Shown here piece by piece: positions 1-6,201 of a stretch of DNA of 8,167 nt; within the stretch, counting starts at the first letter, position 1, and each line of letters opens with the position of its first letter. The notes beneath the pieces are model-generated. The model saw nothing but the letters and a program-made list of their open reading frames with translations, was not told where the DNA came from and ran no database searches. The translations under genes and the position numbers were made by a program. Origin of the DNA: Balneolales bacterium (GTDB taxonomy: Bacteria > Bacteroidota > Rhodothermia > Balneolales > Natronogracilivirgulaceae); the NCBI GenBank assembly GCA_007133875.1, contig SLLW01000315.1, positions 1 through 8,167 on the forward strand, written 5' to 3'.

Positions 1-231
1 GGTACGCAACCCGGGAAAATGCTTCGAATGAGGGAAAAGGGAATCAAAGGGCTAAATACCAGCAAACATGGCGACCAGTATGTGAGGGTGCATGTGTTTG
101 TTCCGACGAATCTCACCGATGAAGAGAAAGAGAAAATCGAATCGTTTAAAGATGCCAGGAACTTTGACCCGTCGCTCCATAAAAACGCCCGCAATAACCT
201 GTTTGAAAGGGTAAAAGCGGTCTTTTCCTGA
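1..231 (+). CDS. dnaJ: Chaperone protein DnaJ, C-terminal end (5' truncated by window)
   Basis: Reading frame 1 is open from the first base and ends at TGA 229-231, giving the last 76 residues of a longer protein. It begins [19 protein letters not shown] and continues [22 protein letters not shown]. This matches the end of the second C-terminal substrate-binding domain of DnaJ (the usual form is G-T-Q-P-G-x-x-x-R-L-x-G-K-G followed by GDxxVRVxVxxPxxLTxxQ), then a short amphipathic tail ending [10 protein letters not shown]. DnaJ is the cytoplasmic Hsp40 partner of DnaK: it delivers unfolded clients and stimulates DnaK ATPase activity. The J-domain, Gly/Phe linker and zinc fingers would lie to the left of the window. 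The Met at base 19 is internal, not a start. The gene converges on purE with only 15 bp between the stop codons, and I see no terminator hairpin in that gap. Confidence 0.93.
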   Translation, partial: GTQPGKMLRMREKGIKGLNTSKHGDQYVRVHVFVPTNLTDEEKEKIESFKDARNFDPSLHKNARNNLFERVKAVFS

Positions 232-246
232 TTGTCCGTCCGGATA

Positions 247-759
247 TCAGACCAGCTTTTCACTTTTCTTAAGCGATTCATCCCGCTGCGCTGACCGGAA
301 CGCCTCCAGCCTGGCCGTCAATCCGGAATCGTATACAGACAACATCTGCACCGCCAAAAGGCCGGCATTTGTTGCGTTATCGATGGCAACGGTTGCCACC
401 GGAATTCCGCGGGGCATCTGCACGATTGAGAGCAGGCTGTCCATACCTTTCAGATGGCGTGATGCCACCGGCACTCCAATGACAGGAAGTGTGGTATGTG
501 CCGCAACCATGCCCGGCAGATGAGCGGCACCACCGGCCCCTGCAATAATTACGCCTATTCCGTTATCGCGGGCCTTACGGGCATAATTCGCCATATAGTC
601 CGGCGTCCGGTGAGCCGAAACCACCTTTACTTCACAGGGCACATCAAATTGAGCACAAATTTCAGATGCTGCTTTCATGACAGGCCAGTCGGAATCGCTG
701 CCCATAATGACGGCAACTTTGGGGATGGCAGCGGATGTATGCTCACTCGGTTTACTCAT
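247..759 (-). CDS. purE: N5-carboxyaminoimidazole ribonucleotide mutase PurE (class I)
   Basis: This is a complete 170-aa protein, the usual length for class I PurE. It catalyses conversion of N5-CAIR to CAIR in de novo purine synthesis, in the cytoplasm, normally as an octamer. Visible family signatures are [10 protein letters not shown] (residues 19-28, phosphate binding), the SAHRTP motif at 48-53 with His50 equivalent to the catalytic His of E. coli PurE, the glycine-rich [12 protein letters not shown] at 73-84, and [12 protein letters not shown] at 115-126. The first 13 residues ([13 protein letters not shown]) are a short leader before the first strand. The ATG at 757-759 has no clear Shine-Dalgarno sequence upstream. 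PurE follows purK on the same strand after a 78-bp spacer, and the presence of PurK fits the class I mutase rather than the class II AIR carboxylase. The charged C-terminus ([11 protein letters not shown]) looks like a flexible tail. Confidence 0.97.
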   Translation of the reverse strand: MSKPSEHTSAAIPKVAVIMGSDSDWPVMKAASEICAQFDVPCEVKVVSAHRTPDYMANYARKARDNGIGVIIAGAGGAAHLPGMVAAHTTLPVIGVPVASRHLKGMDSLLSIVQMPRGIPVATVAIDNATNAGLLAVQMLSVYDSGLTARLEAFRSAQRDESLKKSEKLV

Positions 760-778
760 ATCGATATTGATTGTGGTG

Positions 779-810
779 CCCGTATCTCGTCAGGAGCAAC
801 AATATACGGG
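779..810. repeat. Intercistronic inverted repeat between purK and purE
   Basis: CCCGTAT at 779-785 is perfectly complementary to ATACGGG at 804-810, with an 18-base loop. It lies inside the 78-bp purK-purE spacer, 20 bp upstream of the purE start. Read along the minus (operon) strand it is not followed by a T-run, so it is not a typical terminator for the operon. It could form an RNA hairpin that affects processing or expression of purE relative to purK, or it could be an operator. Function is inferred only from position. Confidence 0.4.
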
Positions 811-837
811 CTTCTTTTGATTTAGGGAATGAATTGA

Positions 838-2013
838 TTACATGGCGATTTCATCCGCCAGTTGTTTCGCTTTTCGCTGTACCGATATGTGATCGTCTCC
901 CAATAGGGTGATATGTCCCATTTTCCGCCCGGTCCGGCTCTCTTCTTTGCCATACACATGCAGATGGGCATCCTTGACAGACCAGAGCGGTGTGTCGCCA
1001 TCTACGCGGGCCGGCCGATTATGAATACCGAGCAGATTTTCCATTACCGCCACCGGCCTGCGCATCTCCACCGAACCGAGAGGAAGGCCCAGAATCGCCC
1101 GGATATGATTTTCAAACTGGGAGGCAATGCAGCCCTCAATCGTGTAATGGCCCGAATTATGCGGACGCGGGGCGGATTCGTTAAGCAGCAGTCCGCCATC
1201 ACTTTTCAGGAAAAACTCGAATGCAAACAGGCCGGTTCCGTCAATCGCCTCGGTGGCAGCGAGGGCCAAACTACGCGCCTCTTCCGCCACAACCGGATCG
1301 ATTTTCGCAGGCGCGATAACTGTTTGACAGATATGGTTTTTCTGGATCGTCTCGCAGCAGGGATAGGCTACCGTCCCTGTATGATTCCGCGCAACCTGGA
1401 CCGCCAGCTCTTTTTCGAATGCGATGAACGCCTCCGCTATAAGTTCCCGCCCCTGGTCGCCACCCAACGAGCGAATGGCTTCCGTAAACTGCTCTTTCGT
1501 GGATACCGTGACATTCCCATATCCGTCATACCCTCCCTTGGAAGATTTTAGCACAAATGGGAACCCGAACTCCGCTGCAAACTCCTTTAGGTCACCGGTA
1601 TCCTCAATAATCCGGTAAGGGGTGACGGGGATTCCCGCCTTGCGAAAGGTCTCTTTCTCCAGCCACTTGGATTCCAGGCGTTGAAACGTGCCTGGAGAAG
1701 GGTAGATGGGCGTACCCGATTCTGCTTCAACGCGTTCCAGCAGGGCACCGTTCAGGAATTCATTCTCAAGTGTGACCACATCACACGATTTGGCAAATCG
1801 AATAAGGGCGGTTTCATCATCAAAGGTACCAGGGAAACGAAGTGGCGTCATCCACTCCAGGGGTTGCCGCGACGGATCATCCATACGTTTGGCGGATCCG
1901 GAATAAGCAGCCGTCTTCAGGCCCATGCGGAATGCTTCGGCCGCCGACATGCGGGCAAGTTGCCCGGCACCCAGAAACCCGATCGTCGTATTTGCAGAGA
2001 GAGAAATTGTCAT
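838..2013 (-). CDS. purK: N5-carboxyaminoimidazole ribonucleotide synthase PurK
   Basis: This is a complete 391-aa ATP-grasp enzyme of the usual PurK length. It converts AIR, ATP and bicarbonate to N5-CAIR, the substrate of PurE, in the cytoplasm. Features in order are an N-terminal Rossmann-like segment with GFLGAGQLARM (12-22), TLENEF (81-86, the usual T-x-E-x-E-x region), YPSPGTF (104-110), the ATP-grasp loop LKSSKGGYDGYG (155-166), the metal-binding region LLLNESAPRPHNSGHYTIEG (275-294), and the C-terminal GRKMGHITLLG (362-372) typical of PurK. The start ATG at 2011-2013 was chosen because the GAGQ motif follows at the expected distance. PurK is first in a two-gene operon with purE and is divergent from prfA. 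The purK-first order with a spacer contrasts with the overlapping purE-purK order of many proteobacteria. Confidence 0.97.
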   Translation of the reverse strand: MTISLSANTTIGFLGAGQLARMSAAEAFRMGLKTAAYSGSAKRMDDPSRQPLEWMTPLRFPGTFDDETALIRFAKSCDVVTLENEFLNGALLERVEAESGTPIYPSPGTFQRLESKWLEKETFRKAGIPVTPYRIIEDTGDLKEFAAEFGFPFVLKSSKGGYDGYGNVTVSTKEQFTEAIRSLGGDQGRELIAEAFIAFEKELAVQVARNHTGTVAYPCCETIQKNHICQTVIAPAKIDPVVAEEARSLALAATEAIDGTGLFAFEFFLKSDGGLLLNESAPRPHNSGHYTIEGCIASQFENHIRAILGLPLGSVEMRRPVAVMENLLGIHNRPARVDGDTPLWSVKDAHLHVYGKEESRTGRKMGHITLLGDDHISVQRKAKQLADEIAM

Positions 2014-2163
2014 GATCAGTCAAGAATAAAGCGGATAAATTGTCTATTTTAATACGATCCTGTAGAAATAAGGGACTTTGCCATCAAAAAAACAGAAACC
2101 GGCAATAAAAAATTTGTAGTAAATCCGTTATACGGATTAGTCCAAAAGAAATAAAACGTCCGA
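2014..2163. promoter_or_regulatory. Divergent purK-prfA intergenic region
   Basis: These 150 bases separate the starts of purK (minus) and prfA (plus), so promoters for both genes should lie here. The stretch is AT-rich, with A-runs near 2085-2091 and 2107-2112, and it contains the palindrome at 2122-2138 listed separately. I do not see a convincing pair of -35/-10 or Bacteroidota-type -33/-7 elements on either strand, so no exact promoter is called. Neither start codon has a clear Shine-Dalgarno sequence. The bases before prfA are A-rich (AAAAGAAATAAAACG), as is common for genes of Bacteroidota-like bacteria. Confidence 0.6.
2122..2138. repeat. Perfect 7-3-7 palindrome upstream of prfA
   Basis: AATCCGT (2122-2128) and ACGGATT (2132-2138) are exact reverse complements around the central TAT. 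The palindrome lies 25 bp upstream of the prfA start codon and 108 bp from the purK start. Its short centre and symmetric arms suit a dimeric repressor site or a tight RNA hairpin in the prfA leader. No T-run follows, so it does not look like a terminator. I cannot link it to a known regulator, and PurR-type sites are not matched. Confidence 0.45.
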
Positions 2164-3246
2164 ATGAATATCGAAAAAAAACTGGCACAATTGAAATCCC
2201 GTTATGAGGAGCTCGGTGTTGCCATGAGTGATCCCGCCATATATGACCAACCCAAAAAACTTACGGAAGTTTCCAGAGAACACAGCCACCTCAAATCACT
2301 GGTTGAAGATTACGAGAAATGGAAGCAGTTGAAGGATCAGGTAGCGGGCAACCGGGAGCTCATAGAGCAGAACGATGATCCGGAACTCACCGAAATGGCA
2401 AAGGCGGAACTGGCGGATCTCACCCGGGAGATGGATCGGCTTGAAGAGAAGATTCGTATGGAACTGATTCCGAAAGATCCGGAGGATTCCAAAAATGCCA
2501 TTGTGGAAATTCGTGCGGGAACCGGCGGCGACGAAGCAGCGCTCTTTGCAGGAAATTTGTTTGAGATGTATCGCCGCTATGCCGACACCCGAAACTGGAA
2601 GCTGGATTTAATGGATCTGCACGAATCCGAACGGGGCGGGTACAAGGATATCGTCTTTAAACTGGTGGGAACGGATGTGTTTGCCGAAATGAAGTATGAA
2701 AGCGGCGTCCACCGGGTTCAGCGGGTTCCCGAAACCGAATCGCAGGGCCGCGTTCATACATCGGCGGCAACTGTTGCCGTACTGCCGGAGGCCGAGGAAG
2801 TAGATATCACCATCCATCCGTCTGAACTGGAATTTGAGGCATACCGGGCCAGCGGTGCCGGTGGACAGCACGTCAATACCACCGATTCGGCGGTGCGTAT
2901 CCGGCATATTCCATCAGGGGTAGTCGTGACCTGTCAGCAGGAGCGATCCCAGCACAAAAACCGGGATAAAGCCCTATCCATGCTGCGTGCAAAACTGTAT
3001 GAGCATGAACTTGAGAAAAAGCATTCAGAGCGTGCTGCCGAAAGGAAAAGTCAGGTTTCTACGGGTGACCGGAGTGCAAAAATCCGTACGTATAACTTTC
3101 CACAGGGGCGTTTAACCGACCATCGGATCGGCCTGACGTTATACAATCTGGATGCCATCATCAAAGGGGATCTGGGCGAAGTTATTGGTGCACTTCGGGT
3201 CCAGGACAACCTGGAGAGGATGGAAGAGATTGCCGGACACGAATAG
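2164..3246 (+). CDS. prfA: Peptide chain release factor 1 (RF1)
   Basis: This is a complete 360-aa class I release factor, the standard RF1 length. It recognises UAA and UAG stop codons in the ribosomal A site and triggers peptidyl-tRNA hydrolysis. The N-terminal half is a charged, helical domain 1 (about 1-100), followed by [19 protein letters not shown] (115-133). The codon-recognition loop [20 protein letters not shown] (183-202) carries PxT as PET at 189-191, which marks RF1 rather than RF2 (SPF). The catalytic GGQ is at 233-235 in [15 protein letters not shown], where Gln235 is the usual PrmC methylation site. [17 protein letters not shown] (306-322) is a further family signature. No prmC gene follows, although prfA and prmC are often adjacent in other bacteria. 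The next gene, on the opposite strand, is a sensor kinase 112 bp away. The plain ATG at 2164 gives a typical RF1 N-terminus. Confidence 0.97.
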   Translation: MNIEKKLAQLKSRYEELGVAMSDPAIYDQPKKLTEVSREHSHLKSLVEDYEKWKQLKDQVAGNRELIEQNDDPELTEMAKAELADLTREMDRLEEKIRMELIPKDPEDSKNAIVEIRAGTGGDEAALFAGNLFEMYRRYADTRNWKLDLMDLHESERGGYKDIVFKLVGTDVFAEMKYESGVHRVQRVPETESQGRVHTSAATVAVLPEAEEVDITIHPSELEFEAYRASGAGGQHVNTTDSAVRIRHIPSGVVVTCQQERSQHKNRDKALSMLRAKLYEHELEKKHSERAAERKSQVSTGDRSAKIRTYNFPQGRLTDHRIGLTLYNLDAIIKGDLGEVIGALRVQDNLERMEEIAGHE

Positions 3247-3272
3247 TTTGCCAGTTCTGCAAGGGATAGCCT

Positions 3273-3295
3273 GACGGATGCCACCCGGTTCCGTC
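3273..3295. repeat. Short inverted repeat between convergent prfA and kinase genes
   Basis: GACGGA (3273-3278) and TCCGTC (3290-3295) are exact reverse complements separated by 11 bases. They lie 27 bp after the prfA stop, in the 112-bp gap between two convergent genes, where a bidirectional terminator would be expected. No T-run follows on either strand, so an intrinsic terminator is only a weak possibility. Nothing else in this gap is recognisable. Confidence 0.25.
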
Positions 3296-3358
3296 TCCAG
3301 CCAATTTGGTACCCGCATCACTATGAAATCTGGCGTAAGTGGCCGGGGTTACGGGATT

Positions 3359-5344
3359 CTATTCGTTAAGCGGCAGATATATCGAGAAAACCGATCCTTT
3401 GTTCTTTTCGCTCTCCGCTTCAATAGTCCCGTTCATCAGATGGACCATTTTTTGTGCGATGGTGAGGCCGAGGCCGACTCCCTCAAATTTTCGGGACATT
3501 CCGCTGCTTTCCTGCTGGAACTCATCATATATGTAGGGCAGGAAGGAGGGGGAGATTCCGACACCGGTATCCGTAACACGGATAACCCCGTACTTGCGAT
3601 TTTTTTTGACATCGGTATCCACTTCCACAATAACCGAACCTTCTTCCGTAAACTTGATGGCGTTACCGATCACTTTCCGCATGATATGTCCGGTCATGCG
3701 CGGATCTCCAATCACCTGAACATCCGGGGTTTTTATGAGAAAATTCAATTCAAGGCCTTTGTCCCTGGCCTGATTCTGAAGGATTCCCACCGCTTCGCGT
3801 GCATCGATTTCCAGATTAATTGGCTGAGTGCTTATTTTATCCGGTTCCGATTCAAGAACCGAGAGGTCCAGCAGGTCTTCGATGGTTTGCAGCAGTCTTC
3901 GTCCGCCATCGTTGATGAAGGTGAGAAATTCAAGCTGCTCCTTCTCTTTGATCTCTTCCAAAAGCAGTGAAGAAAAACCGATGATGCTGTTGAGCGGTGT
4001 CCGAACCTCATGGCTCATATTGGCGAGGAAACTGTTCTTCAGGGCGTTCATCTCGTTGGCTCGGTTACGCTCGGTAATCAGATGATCCTCGTAACGCCGG
4101 CGCTCGATCTCAGCGGCAGCCCGATTGGCGAAAATCTGAAGAACCGGCTGCTGGATCTCCATATCCTGAATTTCATCACGATTCATCGCCATGATGATGC
4201 CGACGATCTCTCCGTTGGATGAGATGAGGGGGGTTCCGGAAAAACCCTGAATGTTGAGGCCGGTTAGTGTTTCATCGTTTGGATATTGTTGCTGGATATT
4301 TTTCTGAACTACCAGGGGCTTTTTACTGGCAAGTATTTTCTCGGCAGGGGTATTTTTGATGGAAAACGGCTTAAACTCGTACCAATCTGAATCTCTGCTT
4401 GCACTTGCAGCAATACTGCAAAGATTTGTCTCCTGTTCATTGATTTCGGCCAGGATACAGAAATCCATCTCCAGCATTTCAGCCAGTCGTTCGGTAAGAC
4501 TTTGGAAAAAGACATGGCCTATTTCCCCTGAAGTTGCTCCTGCAATATTGAGAATGATATTTTCTGTTTTTCTTCGCTTGGTAATGTCCCGCATGATCAC
4601 CAGAAAACCTTCCGGGACGTCCTGTTGGAGTTGATGTTCCAGCCTGGAGACTCTTACCTGGAGATAATTGGTGCGATTTGTGGTTCGTAACCGTGCCTCA
4701 AACTCAACTTCACTATGATCCGGGATTCGCTCCAGGTTCCAGTCAGCCGGTTTCCCGTCATCATCCGGATTGTACAATGGGAGCAGTTTCTCCACAGAGT
4801 TACTTGCGGCTTCACTGTATCTGGTTTCCAGCAGGCGTTCTGCCGACTCGTTCATGAAAAGTATGCCTTTCTCTTTGCCGGCCACTACAATAGCATCCCC
4901 AATACTCTGAAGTACAGAACCGAGCAAATGGGAACTGGAAGAGAGTTGCAGCAGCAGCTGGTGCCTCTGCAGTGCCAGCTCGATGGCATTATACAGCTCT
5001 TTTGGATTAAACGGCTTGATGAGATACCCGTAAGGCATACTCTTGCTGGCACGCTCAAACGTGGAGTTGTCGGTATGAGAGGTGACATAAATGACCGGAA
5101 TTTTGTAGTTACGGTCAATCCATTTTGCCAGAACCACACCATCATTACCACCATAGAGTGCGATGTCCATCAAAACCAGATCAGGTACTTCCCTGGCAAG
5201 GGATGTACGGGTCTCCTCGGCGTCAATAGTGATATCCGTGACATCGTAGCCAAGTTTTTCCAGCCGAATTTTTAGATTTTGCGCAATGATGAGCTCGTCT
5301 TCTACGATCAGTATCCGCGCTCTGGCATCTTTTTCCTGAGACAT
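3359..5344 (-). CDS. Cytoplasmic sensor histidine kinase with N-terminal receiver (REC-PAS-GAF-HisKA-HATPase)
   Basis: This is a complete 661-aa protein with no signal peptide or membrane segment. A receiver domain (about 9-127) has the acidic pair Glu15/Asp16, phospho-acceptor Asp60 in LVLMDIALYGG, Thr88 in YVTSH and Lys110 in LIKPF. A PAS domain follows (about 137-258, ending GFLVIMRDITKRRK), then a GAF-like domain (about 264-414). The dimerisation helix has the H-box FLANMSHEVRTPLNSIIG, with phospho-acceptor His445. The ATPase domain has N-box NAIKF (561-565), DTGVG (592-596) and GVGLGL (622-627), so all key kinase residues are present. A receiver at the N-terminus implies input from another phosphodonor that modulates this kinase's own output. 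No separate response-regulator gene lies beside it. The stop is TAG. The gene follows an RsbW-like gene on the same strand after a 264-bp repeat-rich gap, so it probably has its own promoter. The signal sensed and the output partner cannot be read from the sequence. Confidence 0.94.
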   Translation of the reverse strand: MSQEKDARARILIVEDELIIAQNLKIRLEKLGYDVTDITIDAEETRTSLAREVPDLVLMDIALYGGNDGVVLAKWIDRNYKIPVIYVTSHTDNSTFERASKSMPYGYLIKPFNPKELYNAIELALQRHQLLLQLSSSSHLLGSVLQSIGDAIVVAGKEKGILFMNESAERLLETRYSEAASNSVEKLLPLYNPDDDGKPADWNLERIPDHSEVEFEARLRTTNRTNYLQVRVSRLEHQLQQDVPEGFLVIMRDITKRRKTENIILNIAGATSGEIGHVFFQSLTERLAEMLEMDFCILAEINEQETNLCSIAASASRDSDWYEFKPFSIKNTPAEKILASKKPLVVQKNIQQQYPNDETLTGLNIQGFSGTPLISSNGEIVGIIMAMNRDEIQDMEIQQPVLQIFANRAAAEIERRRYEDHLITERNRANEMNALKNSFLANMSHEVRTPLNSIIGFSSLLLEEIKEKEQLEFLTFINDGGRRLLQTIEDLLDLSVLESEPDKISTQPINLEIDAREAVGILQNQARDKGLELNFLIKTPDVQVIGDPRMTGHIMRKVIGNAIKFTEEGSVIVEVDTDVKKNRKYGVIRVTDTGVGISPSFLPYIYDEFQQESSGMSRKFEGVGLGLTIAQKMVHLMNGTIEAESEKNKGSVFSIYLPLNE

Positions 5345-5370
5345 GTTGATGAAGCGTGCTTAAACGTTTG

Positions 5371-5436
5371 GTGAGTCGGAATGTAAGCAATTACGATGAA
5401 AAAGTTATGATTTCATCTGTTTAAAATTTCTGATTT
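5371..5436. repeat. Third, degenerate copy of the ~100-bp tandem repeat
   Basis: GTGAGTCGGAAT at 5371-5382 matches GTGTGTCGGAAT at 5481-5492 at 11 of 12 positions. TTTCATCTGTTTAAAATTTC at 5411-5430 matches the TTTCATGTGTTTAAAAATTT run at 5512-5531, about 101 bp away. The stretch between the two blocks is about 10 bp longer than in the next copy, and the CCGGTCATG arm has decayed to something like GTTATG. I read this as an older or eroded member of the series, adjacent to the kinase gene start at 5344. It lacks the intact inverted-repeat arms. Confidence 0.5.
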
Positions 5437-5455
5437 ATAATGTCAGATAGAATGA

Positions 5456-5517
5456 CATGACCGTTTTTAATCATACTCTTGTGTGTCGGAATTATGGCCC
5501 GGTCATGGTCATTTCAT
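5456..5517. repeat. Tandem repeat copy A with inverted-repeat boundaries
   Basis: This 62-bp unit matches copy B (5556-5617) at 47 of 62 positions without gaps, exactly 100 bp apart. It opens with CATGACCG (5456-5463) and carries the complementary CGGTCATG at 5500-5507, an 8-bp inverted repeat. It ends with TCATTTCAT (5509-5517), followed by an AT-rich stretch GTGTTTAAAAATTTAGATTA that is shared with the degenerate third copy. The unit is between the RsbW-like gene and the kinase gene, non-coding on both strands as far as I can see. Confidence 0.8.
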
Positions 5518-5555
5518 GTGTTTAAAAATTTAGATTAAGCGGACACATGCAATTC

Positions 5556-5617
5556 CATGACCGGTTTTAATCATGCGCCCGTGTGTCCCGGCGCCAGCCC
5601 GGTCATGTTCATTTCAT
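5556..5617. repeat. Tandem repeat copy B, overlapping the 3' end of the RsbW-like gene
   Basis: This is the second clear copy of the 62-bp unit. Its arms CATGACCGG (5556-5564) and CCGGTCATG (5599-5607) form a perfect 9-bp inverted repeat. A second stem, GCGCC (5575-5579) with GGCGC (5590-5594), can form inside it, so a two-tier hairpin is possible. The last nine bases of the unit, 5609-5617, are also the last two codons plus stop (ATG AAA TGA on the minus strand) of the upstream gene. No T-run follows on the minus strand, so it is not a classical terminator. Confidence 0.8.
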
Positions 5618-6013
5618 ATTAAAACGGATCGCCACACAGCTCCCGTTATCTGAAAAACGCACCTCATCTGCGAACTCTTTCATCAGCCAAACCCCGCGGC
5701 CGCTGGTTTTATGAAGGTTTTCTTCCTTTCTGGGATCCGGAATACTTTCAGGGTTAAATCCCTTTCCCTCATCACGAACCGTTAATAACAGAGAATCGGA
5801 GTCCAGCTGAGCTGTAACTTCTACGGATTTTGCAGGATCCTGGCGGTTTCCATGTAATATCGCATTGGTAATCGCTTCGGAAAGAGCCAGCATTATACGA
5901 TGTTCCGTTTCGTTGTCACAGCCGATTCTGGATGCAATATTATGTACAAATGTGGTAACCCGGTCAATCTCTTCAAGATCCGAAGCCAGGGTCAGTGTAG
6001 TAGTGTCGTTCAT
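5609..6013 (-). CDS. RsbW/SpoIIAB-type anti-sigma factor serine kinase (HATPase_c_2 domain)
   Basis: This is a complete 134-aa single-domain GHKL ATPase, the usual size for RsbW-like proteins. The N-box MLALSEAITNAILHGNRQDP (41-60) has Glu46 and Asn50. The G1 box is VRDEGKGFNPESIPDP (79-94), and the G2 box is TSGRGVWLMKEFADEV (103-118). These residues bind Mg-ATP in anti-sigma kinases that phosphorylate an anti-anti-sigma (STAS) partner and sequester a sigma factor in the partner-switching system. The protein lacks the HisKA dimerisation helix, so it is not a histidine kinase. No STAS protein, sigma factor or PP2C phosphatase gene is within the window, so the target is unknown, and similar orphan domains occur widely. 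The start ATG at 6011-6013 follows a short A/T-rich leader with an 8-base homopolymer and no clear Shine-Dalgarno sequence. The downstream neighbour on the same strand is the sensor kinase. Confidence 0.9.
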   Translation of the reverse strand: MNDTTTLTLASDLEEIDRVTTFVHNIASRIGCDNETEHRIMLALSEAITNAILHGNRQDPAKSVEVTAQLDSDSLLLTVRDEGKGFNPESIPDPRKEENLHKTSGRGVWLMKEFADEVRFSDNGSCVAIRFNMK

Positions 6014-6201
6014 ATATGTAAAAAAAAGGTTTTCCGGAATATACCAAGAGCCAAAGAAATTGAAAGCTTTAACTGTTTATTTGCATCAAATACTTGGCTT
6101 TTCGATATTATCCCGATACCTGCATTAATGTGACAGGTTGCGGTGCAGTACAATTTGGCCTGCCCATTTTATATGAGCCACGTAAATGGCATGATTTTGT
6201 T
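6014..6201. promoter_or_regulatory. Divergent intergenic region between RsbW-like and HNH genes
   Basis: These 188 bases separate two divergent starts and should contain both promoters. Visible elements are an A-run (6020-6027), the 8-bp palindrome AAAGCTTT (6063-6070), and the inverted pair AGCCAA (6049-6054) and TTGGCT (6094-6099). TACAATTTG at 6149-6157 is close to both a sigma-70 -10 (TACAAT) and a Bacteroidota -7 box, but has one base too many for TAnnTTTG and no convincing upstream partner. I therefore do not assign exact promoters. Confidence 0.4.

Noticed and set aside
913..1551. 212-aa plus-strand open frame opposite purK
   Set aside because: It is antisense to intact purK, Arg/Pro-rich in the way typical of shadow frames, and without any recognisable domain.
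3278..3970. 230-aa plus-strand open frame opposite the sensor kinase C-terminus
   Set aside because: It lies antisense to the well-supported HisKA/HATPase coding region, and its translation shows no family motifs.
4715..5275. 186-aa plus-strand open frame opposite the REC-PAS part of the kinase
   Set aside because: It is antisense to a clear receiver domain whose catalytic residues are all present on the minus strand.
5371..5617. CRISPR array
   Set aside because: The repeats are about 62 of 100 bp, only about three-quarters identical, and include a gene's stop codon. There are no short uniform repeats with unique spacers and no cas genes.
6094..6201. Upstream TTG start that would lengthen the HNH protein by 36 residues
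   Set aside because: The added segment has no similarity to the family, whose N-terminus begins at the ATG at 6202, and it would use up most of the divergent promoter region.
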